From NCBI GenBank assembly GCA_963681505.1, contig OY811976.1, positions 4,454,003 to 4,518,002 on the forward strand: DNA of 64,000 nucleotides, given 5' to 3'. This DNA is from Eunapius fragilis. Taxonomy: Eukaryota > Porifera > Demospongiae > Spongillida > Spongillidae. The notes below the pieces were generated by a model, which made no database searches, was not told the origin of the DNA, and saw nothing but the letters and a program-made list of their open reading frames with translations. Shown here piece by piece: positions 45,517 to 57,189 of this stretch (the first letter of the stretch is position 1; each line of letters begins with the position of its first letter). The translations under genes and the position numbers were made by a program.

Positions 45517-46127
45517 CTGTAATTACAAATAAAATATCTGGATGAAATTACCAACACAATTTGTGGTGTGACATTTACATATTGAAGTGCACAAGCTAGT
45601 AAATCTGTAGTAACATGTAAAGATTTCTTCACAGTTGTATATAAACCATAAAACCCTTTGTGGTATGATATACTGGCTGGAAATTACATCATGAAGAATA
45701 AAAGCTAGTATATCTATAATATGACAATAAGTGCAATGTAAGATCAGTTTACAGTTGCATAAATGACCATATAAATGTAAAAAGAGTGGCTACTCTTGCA
45801 CTGTGACAATCCACTTATGTGTAATTATATGACATTGTAGTGATGCTAAACAGTTCTGATCGTAATTAATTACAAAATTAGCATGATTACAATGCATACA
45901 GCCACTAATTATGTAATATCTTTTTACTGATGCAAAGAAGGCATATTATACATATATAATGTCAGTTCACTTGAAAGATATAGTAGCAAACACTATCATC
46001 ACTTCAAGTAAAATTTACTAGTAGTAGAATTATGAAACATTAAACGTAAAAAATGAAAGGGGGTTGCCTACATTACTAAAATTATTTAATAGCTAATGCA
46101 AGCTACATGCCATACCATACATAATAT
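45517..46127. other. P3H intron, nothing recognised
   Basis: AT-rich, no repeats matched within the window. Confidence 0.45.
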
Positions 46128-47174
46128 CAGGGTTCGTACAGATACTTTTTAGTGATTAATTTCAAAACTATTGACAAATAATGGCAACAGGTTTCCAAGA
46201 CCATACCCATATCTCAGCACTACGATTGTCGTTCCCTGACAGGAAACTTGAAATCAACTTGGGTACAGAAACTGAAGCAACAACACTGCCTGATACAGTG
46301 GGTTCCTCAGCACTAGTACTAAGGAAGTCAACTATACCTGGTTATGCTCCCGTTAAGGCTAAAGCAAGGAGGTCCTTCTGTTTTGCTCCCTCAGCATGAC
46401 TAAAAAGAGCTGCCTTGCCCATCGATTTGATTGAAAACGATTTTTGGTAAACTTTAAATAATGCAACATGCTGATCTTTACCATCCCAGCAAACCCAATC
46501 CTTTAGACCATCTTCTGTTAACCACGCATCATTAAAAGAGCACACTCCAGGCATTCTGGCCGCATGCTTGCAAATTTACGCTACCTAGGGAAAAGATGGT
46601 ACAAACTTGTACATGAAGTAACTAACCATTTCATGGAAAGGTAATAACGCTTGTACAGTACTGCTCTAGAGTATCGTGGGGGTGATACAAGTTGCGTGTG
46701 GGCATACGCAACATCGTTGTGTGCACGAGTAAGTAATCTAACTTAGCATGGAACAATGTGTTACACTCGTGCGTGCATGTGAAAACTCGTGTGTGTGTGC
46801 AATTCGGTGCTGACGAGTGTATGCGCGATCGAGGTACCAGTCGCAATTTGCACCCCCCCCCCACCCTCAAGTACTTCGTAGTCGGTACTGTACATTCAAA
46901 TGTGCATTAGTTTTCATGTCCTTACACATACGTGCGTACTTACTACTAGTAGTCGTACCTGTATGCTTTCTTTACACAAAAAACATTGACTCTTAATAAG
47001 CCAGGAATGGACAATGCGCATGCGCAGTTTTTATCGATCGGAAGTGGCTTTTGTCAAAACTATTCCAAAACTTTGTTTACAGATAAACATATTCTAAAAC
47101 TTTTCCGGGCCCTTGAAAACATCAAAATGATTAGTACAAACTTTTCCAGGATTCCAAAACCTGTGCGAACCCTG
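46128..47174. mobile_element. hAT element remnant, 1.05 kb
   Basis: Ends CAGGGTTCGTACAG and CTGTGCGAACCCTG are inverted copies of the common hAT end CAGGGTTCG. The sequence TAATAT touches both ends (before 46128 and after 47174), a partial target duplication. It contains a decayed N-terminal zinc-finger frame on the minus strand and no catalytic domain. It lies in the P3H intron 45517-47514. Confidence 0.75.
46342..46554 (-). pseudogene. Decayed BED-type zinc finger of hAT transposase
   Basis: The peptide has the layout of finger domains that start hAT-related proteins: FNDAWLTEDGLKDWV, then a stretch where two Cys are expected (here LFKVYQKSF), then SIKSMGKAALFSHAEGAKQK. The final SMG.AAL.SHA.G.KQK is well kept, but the first metal-binding Cys pair is lost, so it cannot bind zinc as it stands. 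It lies inside the TIRs of 46128-47174. Confidence 0.6.
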
Positions 47175-47514
47175 TAATATACATTCAGGGTTAAAGGGTA
47201 AAATGCATAACCAGCGTCTCCAAAATCATAGTGGAGAAAGCAGAGTTACAAATAAAATAAAGCAACAAGAGATGACTGGGAGCTATAACATGTCTGATTG
47301 ATTACTACATGGTTAACAATAGAATAATGAACTCTGGAATGAACTAATACAGATCCAGGATATATCTACTGAATTACACATAAGCACAAATTGTTAGTGT
47401 TCAATGAATATTAAAGCACATTGAATAACCACAGCCTTTTTCTGAACATTGCTATTTGTAAAGGTCAAATTTGTAAATTGAATGCTTTATACATGATTAC
47501 ATGGTAAAAATTAC

Positions 47515-47665
47515 CATCTTTAGCTGTACGACACACGAGATGTGTGAAAGAAAAGTAAAGTGGCTGCTGAAGTTTGAATTGTGTAGCAACAACATCCTTT
47601 GCCTTCTTGCTAGCTTTTAGGTATAACTTTGAGAGGGTCATATTCACTTCACCTGTGAGGGTTGC
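47515..47665 (-). CDS. P3H (leprecan family): Prolyl 3-hydroxylase exon (LVCRTA block)
   Basis: Acceptor AAAATCTCTTACAG and donor GTAATT frame 151 bp: ATLTGEVNMTLSKLYL, KASKKAKDVVATQF, then KLQQPLYFSFTHLVCRTAKD. The close, PLYFS.THLVCRTA, is nearly invariant in leprecan proteins (PLYFSYSHLVCRTA in vertebrates) and lies just before the iron site. Starts in phase 0 and ends in phase 1. Confidence 0.93.
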
Positions 47666-47717
47666 CTGTAAGAGATTTTGTTTTACAATTCACACATGGC
47701 AGCTTAATATAACATAC

Positions 47718-47807
47718 CTTGGCCGCATCATGTATTGTAAGTCCTTCAAACTTCTCATGCATTGTGTGGGGAGACTTCTGTGGATAGCCATCACCTTCCT
47801 TTCCCAG
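47718..47807 (-). CDS. P3H (leprecan family): Prolyl 3-hydroxylase exon (SPHT block)
   Basis: Acceptor TTGCATTGTGCAG and donor GTATGT frame 30 codons: LGKEGDGYPQKSPHTMHEKF then EGLTIHDAAK. It aligns with the vertebrate stretch SGDGY...SPHTPNEKFYGVTV at the start of the catalytic domain. Phase 0 at both ends. Only 52 bp of intron separates it from the next exon, the shortest intron seen here. Confidence 0.93.
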
Positions 47808-47973
47808 CTGCACAATGCAAATTTAATAATGAAATGCAAAATAAAACAGGATGAATCATCTAGATTAATTCTGTGGCTGTTGTCTGTAAACTTGACTGTT
47901 ATATACTGTGTACACTGTTTACACTGAAATGCATATGGGACAGTTTACTACAAAATTTCGTGATCCAAAACTA

Positions 47974-48812
47974 CAGTACCGGCCACAATAAGTCACGTTC
48001 CGTTTTAGTGCTAGGATCATAGCACTAAGATATGGCTTCTGGTTTGGTTTAGTTCTGGCTTCGTAGCGATTCTTTGAAGTATGATTAAAACCAAAGTTGT
48101 CGATTGTTTGCCCTGTAATTTGACGTCATCGTTTTAAATTATGTTTCAACGCTTGCGTAGTCAGTCAGTGCAGCACAGTCAGGTGTGCTCCGATGATGGT
48201 GTACAGCAATTATACAAAACTATATTGTTTTACCATCAGAAAGGGTATAAAGCTCCTACCATTCACCAACGATTAATATCGGTGGGTATTCCAAGTATGC
48301 GCGAAAACATCCATCGGTTCTTGCAGCGCTTTGAAATTAGTGGTGTGATTCATCGTAAGCCAGGATCAGGGCATCCGTTGTCAATCACAACAAAAATCAA
48401 AGTGTTGGTGGTGAAAGAAATGCAACACAACGATGAAACACAGCCATTCAATTGCACAAACTATTGGTGTCACGTGGGTATAAAATAAGTGTTCAAGCTG
48501 TTTTGCGCTGTAGATCATCACTTGGATGGATGTTCCGTGGTAGTGCACTGTCAGTTAATCCGTGATGTGAAGTTTGGGCAATAGCGCATCAGAATGACAC
48601 ATTTCATGATGTATGCATGCAGCGTCATCGTTTTTCATCTAAAGACCGCGTTGCTGTAGACAAAACCGGTGTAAATGCAGTTCGCGGACCTCGTTAACTC
48701 GCAAAAAAGTGTCAAATAGTTCACAATTTTATCATCGTGTTTAAAAAAAAACTGCACAGTGCTACAATTGTAGCACTAAAATGGAACATGACTTTTATTG
48801 TGGCCTGTACTG
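47974..48812 (+). mobile_element. Tc1/mariner deletion derivative, 839 bp
   Basis: Ends CAGTACCGGCCACAATAA and TTATTGTGGCCTGTACTG are inverted copies, flanked by TA on both sides (47972-47973 and 48813-48814). TTTTAGTGCTA is also mirrored just inside. It retains the transposase N-terminus and scraps of the following region but lacks the full catalytic domain, so it could move only with help from a relative. Lies in the P3H intron 47808-51012. Confidence 0.85.
48141..48488 (+). pseudogene. Tc1-type transposase N-terminal fragment
   Basis: ATG at 48141 opens a 115-codon frame with paired helix-turn-helix character: LYKTILFYHQKGYKAPTIHQ, GIPSMRENIHRFLQRFE, SGVIHRKPGSGHPLSIT. This is the DNA-binding half of Tc1 transposases, with the G-R/H-P hook motif (KPGSGHP). 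After the stop, SSLGWMFRGSA and DRVAVDKTGVNAV-like words follow in other frames. The residues of the DDE triad are mostly lost. Confidence 0.8.
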
Positions 48813-48872
48813 TATTACGTTTGAATCGTTATAAGATCTGAATGGTAAACGCGATCGACGTCCTATCTTCAA

Positions 48873-49445
48873 GACTTCATACTACACCACCTATCTATGG
48901 CATAATACATTATGGGGTCTTGTACTTGCTCTGTGCCAGCATTACAATGTTCAATACCCCAGAGGGTTTGAATTCGTCATAACTTTGGCAGGAGTTATCA
49001 AATCACTTCAAATTCGGTTTGCAGGTAGAGAGGTCCTGTACCTACTGATTGTTTGTTCATTGTTACTTCATCCGTTATGGAGATATACATTTGTAGGTGT
49101 GCAAAAAAGTTTATGTACAGTTTTCCGCTCAATTCACATCAATGTTTAGGCCCCCACCTCCCATACATTGAATCGCTTATATCATTGGAGAAAATTAGCA
49201 GGAAACTGTGCATGCACTTTGCACAGCTATATCTCTGTAACAGATGAGGTAAAAATTAACATACAGAACAAATCAATAGGTACAGGACCTCTCTACCTAC
49301 AAACCGAATTTGAAGCGATTTGATTACCCTTTGCTGAAATTTAAGACGGGTTCAAACCCTGTGGGGTATCAGATGTTTTAACACTGGAACCGAGTAAGGA
49401 CAAGACCCGAAAATGTATTTTACCATAGAAAAATGGTGTAGTAAG
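48873..49445. mobile_element. Hairpin MITE, about 570 bp
   Basis: The left arm from TACTACACCACC...CTATGG and GGGTCTTGTACTTGCT through AGGTAGAGAGGTCCTGTACC is mirrored by GGTACAGGACCTCTCTACCT ... AAGACCCGAAAATG and GGTGTAGTA. Arms are about 185 bp, the loop about 180 bp. No coding capacity; superfamily not assigned. In the same P3H intron as the Tc1 derivative, 60 bp from it. Confidence 0.8.
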
Positions 49446-50696
49446 AAGTTACGACAACTGTTTGGATGTTACAGCGATTCAAACACAATGTATTTGGATT
49501 GCAAACTTTGTGAACTGTCCCATATATAATTACACAGTATCTAACATAATTACACTGTGTCTAACATAATGAATTGCAGAAAATCAGAATCAAGGTTCAT
49601 CTAGTGTGCATTGCCCTGCATGAAAATTGAAGAGCTGCTAATTCAGCATGTTCTACTGGACACTGGACCTTTCTTCATACACTTCCGTCCCCTGTGATAA
49701 TAGGCTGCTGGTTCTGTCATTATTTGCAGGCACAGCACTGCAAGCTAAATATTGCAGCAAGCAGAGAACCAGGGTTTTTACACATATTTGTGTGGTCAAA
49801 ATAAGAGCTTTTTAATGCATTTATAATGTAACAACCATACTTTTTAAAACATGTACATGTACATGTAAATGGATGTCGATCACAATATTAGCTGTCTTAC
49901 AATAGATTATACATATATCCATTATCCCCAGGCCTCAATAGCAAGTGCATGTAATACGCTATAATGTACATGTAGCTATTATACATGCAGGTACACTGCA
50001 CCTTCAGGTTTTGATGTGTTGACAGGGAGGGGTTAAAATTTAAAAAAAGACATGGTGCAAAGTTCAATGCCTTTTTGATTGTGTTTTAATGCTTTATCAA
50101 TAAATACACAAGATTAATGCCTTTTTAATTGCATTTTTGATTTAATGCCTTTTCAAGAACCTGAGAACAAAGAAATGGGTGCATCTGATTGCATTCCTTA
50201 CATTAGAAATGAATCTTTGCATGAAAAATCAAAGTTGCAGTAAATGTCATGTCCGGAGGAAAATTACCAAAACAGCTGCCTAGTGATAATGTTCACAATG
50301 CCAGAGAGCCAGTATTGATATCAATCACTATCATCATAATGCTACCTGAACATGATATGCAACTTACTATCTATAGTCCCTGCATTGTTGACTGTGTTAT
50401 TCAACGCGATTAGCATACAATGCACAGGATTCGGCCATTCTGAAGTGTTTCAGCTTGATTGATCACGATTAATCGTGCTATACAAAACTTGGCATTAATT
50501 GACATGCATTGTAACGCCAGTGTCATAGCGCATTACAACACGAGTTTTTTTCCTACAGGTAATCATCTCAATGATACACAGTCTCTCAAATAATTTCACC
50601 CATAACAATAAATAAGTGAACAGTGAAGTTATTAATATTGAATGTTATTAGCTTGAGGAAGGAAGAAAGGTATGGCAAAATTTAGTGGCTACCACT
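49446..50696. other. P3H intron, nothing recognised
   Basis: AT-rich intronic DNA. A short run of TACATGTACATGTA-like palindromic words lies near 49853. Confidence 0.45.
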
Positions 50697-50846
50697 GCGT
50701 GACAGCATATAGTATGCAGAGTTATGCAGACTCTGATGCACATCATTGAAGTGTCCATATGCAGACATCTGCATATGGACACTTCAATGATTATGAGTCT
50801 GCATATTACTCATATGCAGAGTCTGCGTGACACAGTATACTACACT
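50697..50846. repeat. Hairpin of about 145 bp
   Basis: TGCGTGACAGCATATAGTATG...CATTGAAGTGTCCATATGCAG meets CTGCATATGGACACTTCAATG...GCAGAGTCTGCGTGACACAG. The centre (CCATATGCAGACATCTGCATATGG region) leaves almost no loop, so the stem could be nearly continuous. Lies 170 bp downstream (in P3H sense) of the exon at 51013. Confidence 0.85.
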
Positions 50847-51012
50847 CTTTGATGCAGTGTACCATGAGAGATGAACATGTAAATGTAACTCCAAGAATCA
50901 TGTCATGAACATCAATTGGGCCACACAATTGTACGTATCCCTTGACCTTTGTCTATTGATAACAGTTACATAATCTTCATTCAGGTTGAATGCAAACGGA
51001 AAATATGCCCAC

Positions 51013-51120
51013 CTTTGTCACAAGTTCCAAAAGGAGACTACATTCCTTCTCAGTGATCATTCTATCCATCACAAGTCGCTCACGTTCATTGGTGTCACGG
51101 GGACCTTCAATCACAATGGG
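51013..51120 (-). CDS. P3H (leprecan family): Prolyl 3-hydroxylase exon (LVMD block)
   Basis: 36 codons, phase 0 at both ends, donor GTGGGC and acceptor CTATTGTATTCAAG. The peptide PIVIEGPRDTNERERLVMDR then MITEKECSLLLELVTK matches the entry to the oxygenase domain (vertebrate: QRVVMDGVISDHECQELQRL). It joins directly to the exon at 47718. The acceptor choice is inferred from phase and homology; the pyrimidine tract is modest. Confidence 0.82.
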
Positions 51121-51872
51121 CTTGAATACAATAGTATTAACATTCATCACATCAGTACAGCACATTTGTACGTACACATATGTCATAACACATCATCTGC
51201 GCATATATTTATGCATGGATCACAATTTAGAGTTTCATAATAAAATGTCTTTACTACAGCAAGGCAAAGGGGTTTTTTCTACGATTAGTTACACAATTTT
51301 TCAGCATCCTGTGAACATTATCATGCATTATTAATGGTGATTAAAATGAGAAATGAGAGCAATGATAATTAATGTGCTGAGTGCAATCCAACCATGCTAG
51401 ATTTACTTTTGGGTAGCTGAATTTCAAAAAGGTTTTAAAGCTAGTCCGGTATCTTGTGAATGCATTTGTAATGCTAAAGAATGATACTACTATTGACAGT
51501 AGAAAATGCGTTCCAACACATCTGCACTCAACAGTCTATTGTTCTGCTGAATTCAATTCTTCCCACAACTGATGTGGGTGGCTGCATAACTCATTGATAA
51601 GCATATGGACTTTGCTCATGTTGAAAAGGCTTCATAGTTGGTTGCTTTTTGGTTCATTTACATATGCAAGAGAGCTGGAAGGAGAGTTTTGAGTACGCCA
51701 ATATGAAGGTCCAGAAGTGCAGGACAAACATTGCTATTTAATGTGCATATACATCGCCATGTTGGATGCCACACTTGTGTGTTAGTGATGAGATTAAAGC
51801 CATAAAAATAGCCTATGGAGTAATATACATGGATGTAGTTTAAATAGCCTGCAACAGGCATAAATATGTCGC
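51121..51872. other. P3H intron before LTR element
   Basis: No feature recognised up to the target duplication GTCGC at 51868-51872. Confidence 0.45.
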
Positions 51873-52110
51873 TGTAAAGGAATGGGAACGAGGTGGACAT
51901 GGGAACTTCATGTCTCCACAGCAGCCCTGAGAGAACGATCCTACCCAATGGGAAGCCAGGGATTATGGATCAATGGCATGCATTATTCCCTAGTATAAAA
52001 TGCGCATGTTGTATGGAGTATGCATGGAAAGTGTTATCAAGAGACCTTCAACCGTGTTTGTGGTGAAAAACCCAGCGGCGGCTTACTGGTGCGCGCTGAA
52101 TATCGTTACA
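51873..52110 (+). repeat. 5' LTR, 238 bp
   Basis: Begins TGTAAAGGAATGGG and ends CGTTACA. It contains TATAAAA (near 51995) as a plausible promoter. The sequence after it, TTTTGGTGGCAGTGG, occupies the primer-binding position, but I cannot name the tRNA. Confidence 0.93.
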
Positions 52111-52189
52111 TTTTGGTGGCAGTGGTGGGATCTGCGTTCGACAGTTGTCTCGACGACCCACATAGCAGTGTGTAAATGTAAAGTGTATA

Positions 52190-53260
52190 TGTCTACGCGT
52201 TCTGGCCGGCAGTACATCAAGTGGACTGAAAGAAGCGAAATGTCGGAAAGTGAATACGCCACGGCGGCGGGTGCGGTGAATGACGTTATGGGCATACTGT
52301 TGGAGGACAGAAGGAATCAAGAGCTCCAAGTGGAAGAAGAAAGGCGCCAATGAGAGAGAGGTTGGAGAAGAGAGAGAGCAGCTTCGCGACCAGCTGGAGG
52401 TCCTACGAGGAATGTGGGAAGACTCGCGGCAAGAGGCCTTGGAGGGCAGAGCCAGAGGAAGGGCTGCGCGGAATCACTGGGAAGGTGAGTTGAAACTGAC
52501 GAAACTATCCGAACAGGACGATATAGAAGCGTACCTGACCACATACGAGCGGATGATGGTCATTTACGAGGTTCCGGAGGAGCGCTGGACGGTGCGACAT
52601 GCGCCACTGTTTACAGGCAAAGCGCAGAGTGTGTACGCAGCGATGAGGGCCGAGGATGCGCTGGACTATCGGGTCCTGAAAGAGGCGATCCTGAAACGAT
52701 ATGAGATATCGGAAGGCTCGTACAGGCAGAAATTTTGTAGAGTGGAAAAGAAAGCGGAGGAATCGGTAACTGAGATGGCGGTACGGCTTAACGATCTCTT
52801 CTGAAGGTGGACAAGGAGTTGTGCGACAGTGGAGCAGCTGGCGGACTTGATGGTCAAGGCGCAGCTGCTCAACACACTCCCTGTGAACGTCAAGATCTGG
52901 GTGGAAGAAAGAAGGCCGAAGACTGCAGAGGAGGCAGCACAGTTGGCCGACGATTACTCCCAGGCGCGCACAGGTGACGCACCCGTTCAAGCAGATCGAG
53001 GGCAAGACATCCATGGAACCTTAGAGTACAAGGCGGTGTTACACTTGTAAGCAGCCGGGTCATTTTGCTAAAGATTGCCCCATACAGGAAAGCGGAAGGT
53101 CCGAAAGCACGGCAACTGGCAAGAACAGAAGGGAGTCGAAGTCGAATGGCGTTGTGGCAAGGCAACCAGGGGAAAAGAGGGACTGGACGAAAATAGAATG
53201 CTACAACTGCGGAAAGAAGGGGCACGGGTCCAGATACTGCCCTAACAATGCCCTGTATTG
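52190..53260 (+). pseudogene. LTR element gag-like region
   Basis: Contains a charged coiled-coil-like start, a retrotransposon gag stretch (words such as LTKLSEQDDIEAYLTTYERM) and, near its end, a zinc knuckle CYNCGKKGHGSRYC at about 53200-53241. A fossil; not intact. Confidence 0.75.
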
Positions 53261-53319
53261 CGCTGGACGAAAGAAGGACAAGGAAATACAGCGGAGCGGA
53301 GTAGTCAACGGACAAAGGG

Positions 53320-53570
53320 TGGAAGATATAGTGTTGGACACTGGATGCTCTCATACCATGGTACATAGCCACCTTATACCCTCGGACCAGCTGCTGGAAG
53401 GGGATGGCATGGTGGTGAGATGTGTGCATGGTGACTCTGCATTGTACCCGTTGTACAATGTAGGGATTGAGTTGGAGGGACGCTACATTCAAGCGGTCGC
53501 TGCCGTGTTGGATACACTACCCACATCGGTACTATTGGGCACTGACGTCTGCGAGCTGGTTAAATTGCTT
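53320..53570 (+). pseudogene. LTR element protease
   Basis: LDTGCSHTMVHSHLI carries the aspartic protease D-T/S-G motif, and VLLGTDV near 53530 is the closing part of the fold. Fossil copy. Confidence 0.8.
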
Positions 53571-53999
53571 GGAATGAAGATAGCTCAGAGGACCACTTCC
53601 CCAGGTGAACAGCGGGCGTACATGGTGATTACAAGAGCCAAGGAAGCAGCCGAGGCGAGCAAGGAGCAGGAGGAACACTCGAACGAACAGGAGAGTGGGG
53701 TCAATCCAAATCCAGTGGCGGTGGAGAGCAGTTCTAAGAGCACAGAAGGGGAAGTTTGGGACTTGGGGAACGAGATGGATGATTGCATTTTTGAAGGGGG
53801 CTACTCAAGACCAAAGCAGACCAGACGACAAAAGTGTAGAGGGAGAAGGAACCTCCAAACAGCAGAACTGGAGCTTGACACAGCTGGGCAGCAGAGGCCC
53901 GAAACGGATGATGTCCTTGGGTCATCGGCAGAGGAACTTAGAGCATCCCAGGAAGCGGACCCAATGCTTGTAGCCGTCAGGGAAGCTGTTTCTGGGGCA

Positions 54000-55150
54000 G
54001 AGGATGACCGGTCAAAACTATTTCAAGAAAGATGGATTGCTGTACCACAGAAGAAAACATGCAGCTGGTGGAGCGGGCGAAGACTCGGCCGTGGAACAGC
54101 TAGTTCTACCCAAGAAATTTCGTAAGGCTGTGTTAAATCTTGCACACAGTGTTCCTACAGCTGGCCATCTGGGGAAGCGTAAAACGGCGGACCGCTTACT
54201 GCAAAGGTTCCACTGGCCGGGGGTGCACCGCGATGTGGCAAGCTACTGCAAGGGCTGCACAGAATGCCAGAAGCTGTCCAGAGGAAAAGTCTGCTAGTAC
54301 CACTGGTTCCACTCCATGTGATTTCTGTACCATTCGAACGTATAGCTATGGACATAGTGGGGCCACTACCCGGAGCTGTCATGGAAATCGGTATGTCTTG
54401 GTGGTGTGCGACTATGCCACCCGGTATCCAGAGGCGATGGCCATGCGGAGCGTGGAAGCTGAATGGGTGGCAGAAGAGTTGGTGACATCGTTCGAAAGGG
54501 TAGGAATTCCCAAGGAGATCCTGACGGATCAGGGCACTAACTTTATGTCAATGCTGTTACAAGAGCTGTATCGTTTGTTACACATACGCCATATTTGCAC
54601 AAGCCCTTACCACCCATAGACAGACGGCCTCGTAGAGCGGTTCAAACGAACCCTGAAGATGATGCTAAGGAAGACAGCGGTCAAAGAGGGCAAGGACTGG
54701 GACCGGCTACTATCGTACGTACTTTTTGCATATCGCGAGGTACCCCAGAGCTCCATGGGATTCTCGCCTTTCAAGCTGTTGTATGGACGCGCACCGAGGG
54801 GACCGTTAGACGTGCTGAAGGAGACGTGGGAAGGAAAGGAGAAGAGTTCGGAGAGCGTCGTGTCACACATCCTGACGATGCGGGACAGAATGGAGGCGAT
54901 GAAGGAGCTCGTGATGGAGAACATGGAAAAGGCACAGACAATACAGAAGAAGTGGTATGACCAGAACGCCCGGTACAGAGAGCTGAAAGTTGGCAGCAAG
55001 GTGTTGGTCCTACTTCCTTCGTCCACAAACAAGCTGCTCACTCAGTGGCAAGGGCCGTATGAAGTTCTAGAACAGGTGGGCAGTGTGGACTATATAATTA
55101 ACATGCACGACCGCAGGAAACGGAGGAAGATATTTCATGTGAACATGCTA
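54000..55150 (+). pseudogene. LTR element integrase (upstream of RT)
   Basis: An H2C2 zinc-binding stretch (GHLGKRKTADRLL, YCKGCTECQK) is followed by the catalytic core (YATRYPEAMAMR, TDQGTNFMS) and a GPY-type C-terminal module (WQGPYEVLEQVG near 55050). The positions place it ahead of the reverse transcriptase, which is the diagnostic feature of this element. Fossil copy. Confidence 0.85.
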
Positions 55151-55429
55151 CGGGAGTTCTGCCCACCAAGCGACACAATCGCAGTCAGATACTGGTGCGA
55201 GGAAGAAACCTGCCCTGAAGAGTCCAGGGACGACGATGATGAAGAGGTTCCCGTATGGCGGGAGGAACCAGTACAATCAGAGCTCGAGGTGGGCCCCACC
55301 CTCGGTGAACAGATGACCACACAGCAAAGAGAGGAGTTGGCTGGGGTACTGGAGGAGTTCGCAGCAGTATCCAGCAACCTTCTGGGACGGACGAGGCTGG
55401 CAGAACATCCCATCGAGTGTGGATCCGCA

Positions 55430-56060
55430 AGACCAATTAGGTTGGCCCCATACCGAATCCCTCATGCATACAGGAAGGCTGTACAACAAGAGATAAAGGA
55501 GATGCTGGAAGGAGGCATAATTGAACCTTCGGCGAGTGAATGGTGTTCGCCCATGGTGATAGTCACGAAAAAGGACTGGGCCCTGAGGATCTGTGTGGAC
55601 TACAGGAAACTGAACAGTGTCTCACAAGTGGATGCCTACCCTATGCCCAGGATCGACGAAATACTGGACCAGTTGGGAAAGCCACAGTTCATATCTACGA
55701 TGGACCTGACGCGGGGCTACTGGCAAATTCCGGTAGAGCAAAAGGCACGCCACAAGACAGCATTTTCCACACCGTTCGGGTTGTACCAGTTCAAGATGAT
55801 GCCGTTTGGACTTCAGGGGGCTCCTGCTACGTTCCAGAGACTGATGGATCATGTGATCCGGGAAATGAATGGTTTCGCTAGCGCCTACCTGGATGACCTG
55901 ATCATTTACAGTAGCTCCTGGGCAGACCACGTGAGTCACCTTCGTCGTGTGCTGGAGAGACTGGTGGGGGCGGGGTTGACGGTCAAGCTAAGCAAGTGCC
56001 AATTTGGTATGTCAAAGTGCACATATTTGGGGCATGTTATAGGAGTGGGAGCGTGGAACC
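55430..56060 (+). pseudogene. LTR element reverse transcriptase
   Basis: Gypsy-type RT motifs are seen in order: ICVDYRKLN, STMDLTRGYWQIP, FGLYQFKMMPFGLQ and AYLDDLIIYS with the YLDD active site. Fossil copy. Confidence 0.9.
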
Positions 56061-56089
56061 TGAACTGTCGAAAGTACTGGTCGTTAAGC

Positions 56090-56680
56090 GGTTTGAGGCT
56101 CCAAAAACAAAGACGCAGGTTCGAGCGTTCCTCGGCCTGACTGGATACTACCGACGGTTTATACCAAACTACGCAGCTGTGGCTCTACCGCTGACAGAGT
56201 TGACGAAAAAAATGGCACCCACAGACGTAACCTGGACAGCGAAGTGCGAGACAGCATTTCAGGAGCTAAAGAGGTTACAGTGTTCTACTCCAGTGCTAGC
56301 GAACCCTGACTTTGAGAAGCCATTTATTCTGCAGACTGATGCTTCTGAATATGGGGTTGGGGCAGTGTTAAGCCAACGGGATGCTCTGGGTTGTGATCAC
56401 CCTATTGCTTATTTCAGTAGGATGCTACTCCCTTGGGAAGTATGGTACTCCACGGTCGAGAAGGAGTGTCTAGCCATCAAGCTGGGCATGGAGACGTTCC
56501 GAGTATATCTCCTAGGCCGGAAATTCACCGTGGAGACGGACCACCGATCACTGGTGTGGCTGAACAAGCTGAAGGAAAGCAACTCCCGACTAACTCGATG
56601 GAGTCTGGCCCTCCAACCCTTCAACTACTCAGTGGTGCACAGAGCTGGCCTCAGTAATGGAAACGCCGATGCACTCTCTT
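56090..56680 (+). pseudogene. LTR element RNase H
   Basis: FLGLTGYYRRFIPNYA links RT to RNase H, followed by LQTDASEYGVGAVLSQ, ECLAIKLGMETFRVYL and TDHRSLVWL, the standard gypsy RNase H pattern. Last domain before the 3' LTR. Fossil copy. Confidence 0.88.
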
Positions 56681-56744
56681 GTGTCAGCATGGTGACGGAG
56701 CATGATGGGGCAACAAACTCCTTTGTTGCTGAAGGAGGGTGGAG

Positions 56745-56983
56745 TGTAAAGGAATGGGAACGAGGTGGACATGGGAACTTCATATCTCCACAGCAGCCCT
56801 GAGAGAACGATCCTACCAAATGGGAAGCCAGGGATTATGGATCAATGGCATGCGTTATTCCCTAGTATAAAAATGCGCATGTTGTATGGAGTATGCATGG
56901 AAAGTGTTATCAAGAGACCTTCAACCGTGTTTGTGGTGAAAAACCCGGCAGCGGCTTACTGGTGTGCACGGAATATTGTTACA
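56745..56983 (+). repeat. 3' LTR, 239 bp
   Basis: Matches the 5' LTR with about nine substitutions and one single-base length difference. It is preceded by the purine-rich GAAGGAGGGTGGAG, the polypurine tract. Confidence 0.93.
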
Positions 56984-57189
56984 GTCGCTCAACACAAAAA
57001 ATTATAACCTGGCTTCTATACTAACTTGCCAGTCAACTACAGTGAATAACGTGATAGATGTCCTAAAAAATGTTTTCATTAGCTTGTTTATTAGAAAAAC
57101 AATTATCAACAAAAAGACAAAATGAAAATCTGTTCGCAAAGTGATGTTTTGTTATTGTTTGTCAATAAATAACACATACACATTAAAAT

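Larger units (their letters stand above)
51873..56983 (+). mobile_element. Gmr1-like Ty3/gypsy LTR element, broken
   Basis: A 5.1-kb fossil with two LTRs and a perfect 5-bp target duplication (GTCGC, 51868-51872 and 56984-56988). Parts in order: gag-like region, zinc knuckle, aspartic protease, integrase, reverse transcriptase, RNase H. Having integrase before reverse transcriptase is the copia order, yet the RT and the GPY-type integrase are gypsy-like. That combination defines the Gmr1 group, first described from deuterostomes. The LTRs differ at about 4 percent of sites, so the insertion is fairly recent on the scale of this window. The coding part has roughly half a dozen breaks, so it is inactive. 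It lies in a P3H intron on the opposite strand. Family placement rests on domain order and motif recognition. Confidence 0.9.

Noticed and set aside
52048-53492. Long minus-strand frames across the LTR element
   Set aside because: They mirror the GC-rich gag and protease coding strand and have no motifs.
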